Shown here: positions 28,701-35,682 of the stretch, piece after piece
Position numbering within the stretch: position 1 is the first letter of the stretch
How the letters are laid out: every line of letters begins with the position of its first letter
From: an uncultured Candidatus Poseidoniales archaeon
GTDB taxonomy: Archaea; Thermoplasmatota; Poseidoniia; Poseidoniales; Poseidoniaceae
NCBI GenBank assembly: GCA_902625885.1
Contig: CACODE010000007.1
Span: 1-64,000, forward strand
Reading direction: 5' to 3'
Length of the DNA stretch: 64,000 nt
Made by a program: the position numbers and the translations under genes
Notes under the pieces: model-generated
What the model saw: only the letters and a program-made list of their open reading frames with translations
The model's database searches: none
Told to the model about the DNA's origin: nothing

Positions 28701-29047
28701 CGATGTACTACGAGCATCTCAAGCACGACGGTACGCTGCCGATCATCGGCGTGAATACCTTCCAGAACCCCAACGCCGCCGCCTTCGACGAGTCGGCGGC
28801 GGACGACTTCGAGATGGAACTCGCTCGGGCGACGCCCGAGGAGAAGGAAGCCTGTTTAGAGCGGGTGATGCACCGCCAAACGGTGGAAGGCGAGGCCACG
28901 CAGGCGGCGCTTGCTCAACTGCAAGAGGTCGCACGACAGGGCGGGAACGTGTTCGAGGAACTGATGGAGACGGTGAAGGTCGCAAGCCTCGGTCAAATCA
29001 CGGATGCGCTGTTCAACGTTGGTGGGCAGTATCGGCGCAACATGTGA
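25703..29047 (+). CDS. icmF: Fused isobutyryl-CoA mutase-type protein (B12 domain + G-protein chaperone + mutase)
   Basis: Three domains are fused in 1114 residues. The N-terminal B12-binding domain has SLFDGHDAAINVM, supplying the axial His. The MeaB/ArgK-like GTPase has Walker A GFTGTGGAGKSS, but its G4 motif reads NKYE rather than NKxD. The C-terminal acyl-CoA mutase barrel holds GVFPFKR and RRFHYLSQG. The order B12-G-mutase and a Phe where methylmalonyl-CoA mutase has the substrate Tyr both match IcmF, which interconverts isobutyryl-CoA and n-butyryl-CoA. It would serve branched-chain amino-acid or fatty-acid use and be maintained by its own chaperone domain. The start ATG follows a GGAGG-type site. 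Its last 49 bases are repeated at 30355. Confidence 0.9.
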   Translation: MAEGEEEVVFTTSTGPVRVITAASLFDGHDAAINVMRRLIQSSGAEVIHLGHDQSAKAVVDCAVQEDAHAVALTSYQGGHVEYFTYIRQLLDEAGCEHVRIFGGGGGTITPPEIRTLHQSGISKIYSPDDGRAMGLMGMIHHLMGLASEVDLVGKERMASLDGPVTPEDMAKVGLLLTLSESADEKAFKAAVEACRSSDKDVPVIGFTGTGGAGKSSLLDELMLRIQRDNPGKKVCLLCVDPTRKRTGGALLGDRIRMNSLSNNDLYMRSLASRGSGSEISANLDRAIEVAKAVGFDLIFCETSGIGQGSDAITTVADHSLYVMTAEFGAHTQLEKIEMLDVADVVILNKYEKRGSEDALRAIRKQVRRNRNMFDVADEELPVVATIASQFADGGVDRLWQKVAAMVGFEASKPVDAMGERKGVIPPERIHYLSEIAANVRDYHAANAEVAEKLRLCQHLETAATNAEERSVKATAKDLRAQIGEIMEGMEEAKEALLSFRQLAEEYASGEYTYHVRGKPFKVQTTTESLAHSNIPRVALPKTKDDGELYEFITKENAPGHFPYTAGVFPFKRTDELSARMFAGEGEPERTNRRFHYLSQGQDYVRLSTAFDSVTLYGRDPARRPDIWGKVGNSGVSIATTDDAKRLYSGFDLCNANTSVSMTINGPAPIILAFFLNAAIDQQVEAHLAEQGKPAKLLDTAYRGELPEGHNGFGLATVGRRGDEMVDADTYGEIKARTLQTVRGTVQADILKEDQAQNTCIFSTPFALKLMGDVQQYYIDHGVRNHYSVSISGYHIAEAGANPITQLALTLANGFTYVEYYRSRGMDINKFAPNLSFFFSNGLDPEYTVIGRVARRIWAVTMRDMYGADERSQKLKYHIQTSGRSLHAQEIDFNDIRTTLQALLAIQDNANSLHTNAYDEAITTPTEESVRRALAIQLIVNKESGWTKTENPMQGAYIVDELTDLVEEAVLQEFEAISRRGGVLGAMETMYQRGKIQDESMYYEHLKHDGTLPIIGVNTFQNPNAAAFDESAADDFEMELARATPEEKEACLERVMHRQTVEGEATQAALAQLQEVARQGGNVFEELMETVKVASLGQITDALFNVGGQYRRNM

Positions 29048-29048
29048 T
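28999..29048 (+). repeat. 50-bp direct repeat, copy 1 (3' end of icmF)
   Basis: The final 49 bases of icmF plus one base recur at 30355-30404 with four mismatches (46/50 by eye). The shared block includes the codons for ALFNVGGQYRRN and the stop codon. The two copies are 1356 bp apart and bracket one membrane-protein gene. Confidence 0.85.
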
Positions 29049-29094
29049 GACAGGGGTTGCTGTTGCCGGCTAATTCTTTATTCGTCGTCCGCCG

Positions 29095-30345
29095 ATGGTC
29101 GTCATCATGAAGCGGGATAAGCCCTCAGAAGACGCCGTGCCGCAAGCCGTGATCGTCGGGCATTTTCAATCACCATCCGCTGCGTCCGCTCCGCTTGCGA
29201 AAAATCCCGTCCAGTCAGCAGAAGCGACCGACAGCAGCCACGGTAGACACGAACCCTGGGGAATCATGGGAATGCCGAACCCGCTCATTCTGGTTGAAAA
29301 TCGCTTGAAGATAGCGAGTTTTGTCTTTACAGCCTCGATGTTCTTTGGTTGGAGATTGGACTATTGGGGCGACGGCTATTACGGTTTTGACGATGGTAGC
29401 CGTCAGTTCAGGTTTGGTTTGTTTGAGCTGTTCGATTTCATTACGTACACCGTGGTAAGCTCGCCGTGGTTTGAGAGTCAAGCCGAGCTTGCCGAATTCA
29501 TAGGTTGGCTGCCCGCCATGTTCTTCGCATTGCGGGATTTGATGTTCATCGTCCTGACGGTCGCCTTCGTGTACTGCTGGGTAAGAAAGCAACACCTGCC
29601 GAGATTTTCTGAAAAACTGGGTGTTTTTCTCACGGGATACTTTTGCTTCGTGACCGTTGGCCTGCTCGTCTCCACATTGATGATGCAAGGAGAAGAGCGC
29701 GCATTCTATGCCTACATTACCGAGACTCGCGGCTCCGTCTTTGCGTCCATTGGATTTTGGTTGGCAGGGTTTTCCGGCATCTTGATTCATCCAAAATGGA
29801 TTCCCGTGTCGGATAACCTAATGTCGGGAAAAAAGACGACTCTCGATGATGATCGCCTTCCGCTGAGCGGCGCTGCTGTGGCGGCCTCAGGCACCAAAAC
29901 CGATGATGGCCTCAATCCCACTGTGCTGTTTCTGTATCATGTTCCCTTGGTGTACCTGTTCATGGTCATTCTTTCGGTGAGTGACGGTGGTGATGACAAT
30001 GCCTTGTTTATGGGCATCACGGCGCCCATCGTTGGTTTTGTGGTCGGTCTTGTCCAACTCCGATGGGAATTTTTGAAGGGGTTTTTGCTGCAACTTGGCG
30101 TGTGTTTCCCCCTCGCTGGTGTACTCTTCATTTTGTCGGGAGGCGTTGGAGCATTTGGTGACGTTGGCGGTCTCGATGAGATTTTCTTCATCGCCCTCCT
30201 TCCAACCCTCTTCCTCCCCTTCAGGTATTACATGAACGGTATGAAGTATCGTGCGCTCGGCGCTACGTTCGCTGCCCCCCTTGGGTTTTTCATTCTGGTC
30301 ATCGGCATCATGTTTGGCGTGATCATGCGGTACGGGCTCTTCTGA
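29095..30345 (+). CDS. Multi-pass membrane protein of unknown function
   Basis: A 416-residue protein with a polar N-terminus of about 75 residues and seven to nine hydrophobic spans (for example FVFTASMFFGWRLDYWGD, LMFIVLTVAFVYCW, LFLYHVPLVYLFMVILSV). I do not recognise a family. It is less GC-rich than icmF and sits alone between the two copies of the 50-bp icmF repeat, so it may have arrived with the event that made the repeat. No motif suggests transport or enzymatic function. Confidence 0.65.
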   Translation: MVVIMKRDKPSEDAVPQAVIVGHFQSPSAASAPLAKNPVQSAEATDSSHGRHEPWGIMGMPNPLILVENRLKIASFVFTASMFFGWRLDYWGDGYYGFDDGSRQFRFGLFELFDFITYTVVSSPWFESQAELAEFIGWLPAMFFALRDLMFIVLTVAFVYCWVRKQHLPRFSEKLGVFLTGYFCFVTVGLLVSTLMMQGEERAFYAYITETRGSVFASIGFWLAGFSGILIHPKWIPVSDNLMSGKKTTLDDDRLPLSGAAVAASGTKTDDGLNPTVLFLYHVPLVYLFMVILSVSDGGDDNALFMGITAPIVGFVVGLVQLRWEFLKGFLLQLGVCFPLAGVLFILSGGVGAFGDVGGLDEIFFIALLPTLFLPFRYYMNGMKYRALGATFAAPLGFFILVIGIMFGVIMRYGLF

Positions 30346-30354
30346 GCGCCGAAG

Positions 30355-30404
30355 CACGGGTGCGCTGTTCAACGTCGGTGGGCAGTATCGGCGCAATACG
30401 TGAT
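30355..30404 (+). repeat. 50-bp direct repeat, copy 2 (detached copy of the icmF 3' end)
   Basis: Matches 28999-29048, beginning CACGGGTGCGCTGTTCAA, and would encode ALFNVGGQYRRNT and a stop if read in the icmF frame. It is untranslated here and lies 47 bases before the first gene of the defence island, so it may mark the left edge of foreign DNA. Confidence 0.85.
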
Positions 30405-30450
30405 TGAAACTGAACGCAAAGTGTAAGATCGGTGAGGCCGTGCAAGCACC

Positions 30451-30936
30451 ATGAGCGGTGTGGCTGATTTCATTCGCAAGGAAGAAAATCACGAACGGCA
30501 ACTGGCTGAATTCATGCAATGGGAGTACGTCCTAAAGCAAGAAAAAGGCTCAGCTTACGACTTTGTGGCCAAGGACACCTCCAAGATTGAGGCCAAGTTC
30601 GACTGGGACTCCATCAAAACCGGCAATCACTACCTAGAATTCGCCCAAACCAGCGACAACAAAGCGACCTGGGTGCCATCAAGCTTCGCCCTCTCGGCAG
30701 ACGAAGCAGATTACTGGGTGGTGATCAACGAAGACTGGCTGCGCATGTACCGAATGGACCACCTGCAGGCCTTCATCAAAGAGAGCCGTTCTGGATTCAA
30801 GGTCAAAGAGACCCGCTCGGGCGTCAATCATAACCGAGAGGGCCAATATTCGAAGGCTTACCTCATTCCGTTCATCTATTTGGACGAGGTGTGTTTCATG
30901 AAAATTCCAAGCCCCGTCGCCAGAAATCCCTCATGA
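30451..30936 (+). CDS. Putative PD-(D/E)xK nuclease-like protein, partner of the downstream methylase
   Basis: A 161-residue protein whose centre reads AYDFVAKDTSKIEAKFDWD. An Asp followed about ten residues later by E-x-K (IEAKFD) after a beta strand is the pattern of the restriction-endonuclease fold. Flanking segments (HYLEFAQTSDNKATWVPSS, EADYWVVINEDW) fit the strands and helix that follow in such nucleases. It lies 46 bases upstream of a beta-class DNA methylase on the same strand, which suggests a type II restriction-modification pair. The nuclease call is an inference; a structure prediction would test it. Confidence 0.5.
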   Translation: MSGVADFIRKEENHERQLAEFMQWEYVLKQEKGSAYDFVAKDTSKIEAKFDWDSIKTGNHYLEFAQTSDNKATWVPSSFALSADEADYWVVINEDWLRMYRMDHLQAFIKESRSGFKVKETRSGVNHNREGQYSKAYLIPFIYLDEVCFMKIPSPVARNPS

Positions 30937-30982
30937 TCCAGTTTATAGACCCTTGACGTTGAATAGAAGATGAGGGCCAACC

Positions 30983-32086
30983 ATGTCCAAATCCAAGGTC
31001 AAGAAACTCCCCAAAAAGGGGCCTCTTGCCTTTGATACCGTCTACCACGGCGATTCCCTTACAGGGATGCGCTTGGTCGAATCGGAAAGCATTGACCTGG
31101 TCATCACGTCGCCACCTTACGCCGACATGAAGGTCTACGAAGGAGGATTCGGTGGATTCCATCCCGACGAGTATGTGAAGTGGTTTCTTCCCTACGTCGC
31201 TGAAATCGGACGCATCCTCAAACCTACAGGGTCGTTTATCCTGAATATTAATGACAAATCCATCGATGGCTTCCGCCATCCGTTTATTTTTGAACTCATT
31301 TTTGCAATCCACAACGCCAAAGACTACTGTAAGCTCAAGGGCTTGGAAGAACTTGACATGCACGGTCTTCGGATGTTTGAGCGGCTCTTCTGGAACAAAG
31401 GCAAATTCCTCGCTCATCCAAGCCGGTTCGGCGACAAAGTGGAGTACTTGTTCTGGTTTTCCAAGACAAAAGAACGCAAATTCAACATTGACCCTATGCG
31501 CCTCAAGTACGACGAAAAGAGCGTTAAGCGCATGCAACGTCCGCTGCTCAAGCGATTTGTTCGGGAGAGCGGGGAAGAAGTCACCGAATACAAGCAAGGC
31601 GGCGAAGGCTCTTGGGCACCGAACGAATTGGGTGCGCTGCCATCGGTCCTCGTTGAGGAGGGAGCGATGCTCCATGTCAAACCTGTGGCTGAAAACCTTC
31701 CTGAGGGAACGGTGCTCATCGGAGAACGTATTGAGGACGCCATTGAAGTGGTGCATCCTCAAGTCGGCGACACGCCACATCCGAGTACCATCGTGACCAT
31801 TGGTTCAGAAACTCGGCGGATTGCGGGTAACCACGTCGCTGTCTATCCTGAACGTCTGGTGAACTATTTCATTCAAGGTGCAACCGATGAAGGCGATGTC
31901 GTGCTCGATCCGTTCATGGGTACAGGAACCACGGCGGTTGTGGCTCATGCGCTCGGCCGACGATATGTTGGTTTCGACATCAGTGCGGACTATGTCAAGA
32001 CGGCCAATCTTCGGATCGAAGCCGGCCCGTATCTTGATGAACTTAAGCAACGAAAAGATCGCCCTATCACTCTTTCAGATTTTTAA
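30983..32086 (+). CDS. DNA methyltransferase, beta class (N4-cytosine or N6-adenine)
   Basis: The catalytic motif TSPPYADMK lies near the N-terminus and the SAM-binding motif DPFMGTGTTAVVA near the C-terminus, the order of the beta class. SPPY is the form most often seen in N4-cytosine methylases. The middle of the protein, roughly residues 180-270, is the likely DNA recognition region. The length (367) is ordinary for the class. It follows the nuclease-like gene closely. Its GC content is between that of the flanking chromosome and the AT-rich island to the right, so it may be a separate acquisition. Confidence 0.85.
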   Translation: MSKSKVKKLPKKGPLAFDTVYHGDSLTGMRLVESESIDLVITSPPYADMKVYEGGFGGFHPDEYVKWFLPYVAEIGRILKPTGSFILNINDKSIDGFRHPFIFELIFAIHNAKDYCKLKGLEELDMHGLRMFERLFWNKGKFLAHPSRFGDKVEYLFWFSKTKERKFNIDPMRLKYDEKSVKRMQRPLLKRFVRESGEEVTEYKQGGEGSWAPNELGALPSVLVEEGAMLHVKPVAENLPEGTVLIGERIEDAIEVVHPQVGDTPHPSTIVTIGSETRRIAGNHVAVYPERLVNYFIQGATDEGDVVLDPFMGTGTTAVVAHALGRRYVGFDISADYVKTANLRIEAGPYLDELKQRKDRPITLSDF

Positions 32087-32093
32087 GACCAGG

Positions 32094-32101
32094 AAGGTTA
32101 T
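32094..32101 (+). promoter_or_regulatory. TATA-like box before the 147-aa gene
   Basis: The sequence GGTTATAG is centred about 29 bases before the ATG at 32127, the geometry of an archaeal promoter giving a leaderless transcript. Confidence 0.4.
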
Positions 32102-32126
32102 AGCCCCTGGACAGTAAACGTGCGAC

Positions 32127-32570
32127 ATGAAGTTGGAAATGTGGAGCAAACAGCGTTGCATCGATATGGTTCAGGACGTCTACGAATCGCCTGTCATCCG
32201 CACGAAAGGGAAAAACAGATTTTACATTCAAAGAGACGGGTTCATCGAACTTGTCTATGTCAGCCAAACCAAACCAAGCAAGTATGGGAGGGGAAAATGG
32301 AACTACGAATTTTTCCATACCTTCAATGTTGACGTTGTAGAGGAAATCGTTGCAAGGGGATGTAATTTTATTCTCTTGGATTACGTGGAAGAAAGGAAGA
32401 TTAACGTCCAAATTAAGGATTTATTTTGGCTCTTCCAACACAATTCAAGAATTAAAGGGAAGCGAAAGAAGTGGAGTCTTGACATTGTTGTAAAGTGTAT
32501 TGATGGCGAGTTTTATTTTACAAGCTACGAACAGACCAACAATGCAAAAAGATTGACTCAACTGATGTAG
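32127..32570 (+). CDS. Unknown 147-aa island protein
   Basis: I do not recognise this protein. It is basic, with alternating strands and helices (NRFYIQRDGFIELVYVSQT, FILLDYVEERKINVQIKDLF, WSLDIVVKCIDGEFYFTSYEQ). A charged DYVEERK segment followed by a hydrophobic strand might be part of a small nuclease fold, but no firm motif is present. It sits between the beta-class methylase and the C5 methylase, in clearly AT-richer DNA than its left neighbour. Probably a restriction or regulatory component of one of these methylases. Confidence 0.55.
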   Translation: MKLEMWSKQRCIDMVQDVYESPVIRTKGKNRFYIQRDGFIELVYVSQTKPSKYGRGKWNYEFFHTFNVDVVEEIVARGCNFILLDYVEERKINVQIKDLFWLFQHNSRIKGKRKKWSLDIVVKCIDGEFYFTSYEQTNNAKRLTQLM

Positions 32571-32612
32571 ACTCGTCCCAGGTTCAAAATACTGAACCGG
32601 TACTCGTCAGCC

Positions 32613-33755
32613 ATGGCTCCGACCCTGATTGACCTGTTCTCGGGTTGTGGAGGGCTCGGGCTTGGCTTCCACCAAGCCGGATTTTCCACAACATATGCCA
32701 ATGAGATTCACATTGACCCTGCAACAACCTACGTCAGAAACCTGCTTGATGATGAGAGCCACAGGATGCTGTTAGGGCCGATCGAACAGCAACTCTCAAA
32801 CAAAGCTATTGACATGAGAAGAAGCGAACTCAGGGACATCGACTGTATCAGTGGCGGCCCCCCTTGTCAGGGACTCTCGCTCGCAGGTGCAGGTAATCCT
32901 GACGATCCCAGAAACATGCTGTTCCGTGAATACCTACGTGTGGTCAAAAAAATCAAACCTCGTTCCATCGTTTTTGAAAATGTCCCAGGCTTTGTAAACC
33001 GATACGGACTTGGATTGAAATCAAGGCTTGAGGAAAAATTAGAAGATTATGGCTATCTCTTTGATTCTCATGTCATAAAAGCAGCCGATTACGGCGTGCC
33101 ACAAAACAGAGAACGATTCATCTTGATTGGCGTTCATGAAGACTGCGTGACGGATGAGGTCAAACTCCCAAAGCCGACCTGGACCCCATCAATAAGAAAC
33201 AAACATCTGAGAATATCTGACATCATTGACGATCTCAATTCCTACGAAACATGGGGAGGGTACGGGACGGGTGAGATTTGGGGTGAATCGACCTATACAA
33301 AGCCTGCTCGAAGTGATTTTGCAAAAACGATGAGAAGCGAAAGCAACAAGACCAACTCGACGTGGAACACAAAGATCCCGAAACACACCTCACGTGTCGC
33401 CGAACGGATGGGCCGTATTCTGGACGGAGAAGGACCGGAGGATTGGATTGGAACTCCACTTGAGACAAAAAAACACACTCAACGAGGGCTGGCAAAAGAC
33501 AAGTTTGAGAACATCACCATGGTTTCAACCCCAGATGATTTTGTCCACTACGATCGGAGTCTTCCTCGAACCCTTTCTGTTAGAGAATGCGCAAGGTTCC
33601 AAACATTTCCTGACCATTTCCATTTTCATGGAAGCAGAACAACAGGGGGGGAACGAAGGAAAACTGAGGTCCCACAGTACACACAAGTGGCCAACGCCAT
33701 TCCCCCACGCCTCGCTGAGGCACTGGCGCACCAAGTCCTTGGCCTTATTCAATGA
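32613..33755 (+). CDS. C5-cytosine DNA methyltransferase (DrmMII-like candidate)
   Basis: All main C5-methylase motifs are present in order: DLFSGCGGLGLGFHQAGF (motif I), GGPPCQGLSLAG (catalytic Cys, motif IV), VFENVPGF (motif VI), QNRERFILIG (motif VIII), a recognition region around residues 190-300, and RTLSVRECARFQTFPD with VANAIPP at the end (IX-X). It methylates cytosine C5 in host DNA to mark self. It converges on the DUF262 gene with an 11-bp stop overlap. In class 2 DISARM systems a C5 methylase (DrmMII) accompanies drmABC, so it may be the modification arm of the operon to its right. Confidence 0.9.
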   Translation: MAPTLIDLFSGCGGLGLGFHQAGFSTTYANEIHIDPATTYVRNLLDDESHRMLLGPIEQQLSNKAIDMRRSELRDIDCISGGPPCQGLSLAGAGNPDDPRNMLFREYLRVVKKIKPRSIVFENVPGFVNRYGLGLKSRLEEKLEDYGYLFDSHVIKAADYGVPQNRERFILIGVHEDCVTDEVKLPKPTWTPSIRNKHLRISDIIDDLNSYETWGGYGTGEIWGESTYTKPARSDFAKTMRSESNKTNSTWNTKIPKHTSRVAERMGRILDGEGPEDWIGTPLETKKHTQRGLAKDKFENITMVSTPDDFVHYDRSLPRTLSVRECARFQTFPDHFHFHGSRTTGGERRKTEVPQYTQVANAIPPRLAEALAHQVLGLIQ

Positions 33756-35682
33756 GGTTGACTCTGCAGTTCCTGGGAAACCGTCGTTCAATTGCGGTCA
33801 GCAACTGAGCGTTGCGTGCAGTGATTTGGAGCTGGGACCAATCAGCGACATCCAAATAGGGCGTGCCTGTGTTTACCATGCCTGCGCTGTTTTGAAGGAA
33901 TTGTTGTATCCGCTCCTGCTTTTCTGTGGTACTCATCTGCTTGATTTGAGTTCCATTCAGACTGAGGAGAAATAGATTCCCAATTTGCTGTGAAGCAATT
34001 GAATCCCCTCGTCGTTCAACTCCATAATCCCAAACTTGAGCTGCATTGACATCTCTATGGTTGTACACTGGAAGTAACGCACCTATTTTTCTTGAAGCGT
34101 TTGAGCCCTCACCACTGCCAATCGGGCCGTCAACAATGTTCTCAAGTGCGTAAAACATTGACACCATCTTTTTTGGATTCACATCGTTTGGATTCTTCAC
34201 CCTCTCAAAAATACCCACATTCTCCAGTGATTCGGGATTTTCGTCCAAAGTAGCGTATTCGTTCAACAATTCCTCACATAAATCATTCGTAAGACCTCTT
34301 TCCTTGACAAGATTTGCCTGGCGCGGAATTAAGGAATAGCATTTCTTGGTGAATTCTGGAAACTGAATAAAACTAGCGATTGTTCGAAAACACAAGCACT
34401 CAAAGCCCCTCAGGATAGCAAGTAGGTGTTCCTCTGTTTCGGTAGAATAGTCTGATTGCCCATGAGATACAAGCATAGAACAATACAGCATCCGATGTTG
34501 TGAAAATCCCATGTATCGTAATCGGAGGTTTTCCTCCAGTCCGAGCGATTCACAATAAGCCCAATTTCTCCGTTGGATACTCATGCTGGACCTGATATAC
34601 CGTTTGAAGTAATCAACAAACCCATAAATTTCTTCACCAGAGGATAGATTCTCGATGTGGTTTCTGATGTAAAACATTATCTCTGATTTTGAAACTCGTC
34701 GCCCCACAAAAACAGACATGATTTCTTGCATGATTTCGTTGATTAATTTGTTATTGTCTTCACTGCCAACTTTGACTTCATCAATATAGCGATCGAGCCA
34801 AGTCTCACAATTTTCAATTCTAGCCTGAAGATTTGTACCCAAATTTAGATTGAGGGTCATGTCGCGTGATATCAAAAAACCACGCATGACATCAAAACTG
34901 TTCAGCGGTGTGCCTCTGGTGTTTGCTGTGATGAACATTTCGTGTGCAACAACTGCTGAGGGAGCCAGAGTTAAGTTCACGACGACATTATCTCTGATTC
35001 CTTCATAAAACTCCACCAAACTACCTCTTGGAGACAAAGGCCCCTCAATTTGAAATTCTTGTTTAAGGGTGTGAACATAATGCATGGCTACACATTGCAA
35101 TTTACTGCCTCTGTATCTGATATCATCCATTCTAAATACCTCATATTGGACGTTTTCAGATTGAAAATTAAATTCAGAATCAAGTTGAATGTGGCCTGAA
35201 AAATTGGTTAGTAGATTCAGTATTTCGTTATCGGCACTTCTGGAGCTTTGTAGCCGATTTTGATTGTCGGTAGTCTTCAGGAACCTAGTCGCAATATCGG
35301 ACTTGATTTCATCCCAATTTGAACCATCATTCCCGTTGTCGAGAAGGTGGAAAATAGCTCCCATTAGCGCCGTATAGCTCGTCCAGCGTTGTTGGCCATC
35401 CATGAGTTGGAATGTATCCTCGTAGCCATGTTGATCTACATACACAATGATTGTGCCGCAGTAATACGGCATCTCCTCCCGAGAGGGAGATCGGTGATAG
35501 TTCAATAGATCTTTTAGCAGGATGTAGGCGGACCGATCTACTTCTGGTTTACTTTGGACACCAACACCCCACTGGTACCCTCTTTGGATTGGGGGTATGC
35601 TGAATTTCGCTAATTCTGGTGATTCGCCAAAAACGCTTGACGAAAACAGATCCCCAATAGATACAACTTCAGTACTAATCAT
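33745..35682 (-). CDS. DUF262 (GmrS/ParB-Srx fold) protein with degenerate DUF1524-like C-terminus
   Basis: The N-terminal domain has FSIPPIQRGYQW and FQLMDGQQRWTS, the paired motifs of DUF262 proteins such as GmrS, a nucleotide-hydrolysing module of restriction systems. The C-terminal end contains IGNLFLLSLNG, a motif typical of the DUF1524 HNH module, but the usual HxxP catalytic start is not clear (YNHRDVNAAQVW instead). The chosen ATG at 35682 overlaps the end of the helicase gene by eight bases, indicating co-translation. The protein is 645 residues. It is the last gene of the leftward drmAB-like operon. The nuclease activity is uncertain. Confidence 0.75.
   Translation of the reverse strand: MISTEVVSIGDLFSSSVFGESPELAKFSIPPIQRGYQWGVGVQSKPEVDRSAYILLKDLLNYHRSPSREEMPYYCGTIIVYVDQHGYEDTFQLMDGQQRWTSYTALMGAIFHLLDNGNDGSNWDEIKSDIATRFLKTTDNQNRLQSSRSADNEILNLLTNFSGHIQLDSEFNFQSENVQYEVFRMDDIRYRGSKLQCVAMHYVHTLKQEFQIEGPLSPRGSLVEFYEGIRDNVVVNLTLAPSAVVAHEMFITANTRGTPLNSFDVMRGFLISRDMTLNLNLGTNLQARIENCETWLDRYIDEVKVGSEDNNKLINEIMQEIMSVFVGRRVSKSEIMFYIRNHIENLSSGEEIYGFVDYFKRYIRSSMSIQRRNWAYCESLGLEENLRLRYMGFSQHRMLYCSMLVSHGQSDYSTETEEHLLAILRGFECLCFRTIASFIQFPEFTKKCYSLIPRQANLVKERGLTNDLCEELLNEYATLDENPESLENVGIFERVKNPNDVNPKKMVSMFYALENIVDGPIGSGEGSNASRKIGALLPVYNHRDVNAAQVWDYGVERRGDSIASQQIGNLFLLSLNGTQIKQMSTTEKQERIQQFLQNSAGMVNTGTPYLDVADWSQLQITARNAQLLTAIERRFPRNCRVNLIE

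Noticed and set aside
25703-29047. Calling the mutase a methylmalonyl-CoA mutase
   Set aside because: The B12-G-protein-mutase fusion order and the Phe in GVFPFKR point to IcmF; ordinary methylmalonyl-CoA mutase lacks the internal GTPase.
27979-29073. 364-residue plus-strand ORF inside icmF
   Set aside because: It is an Arg/His-rich out-of-frame reading of a high-GC gene whose own frame encodes a complete mutase domain.
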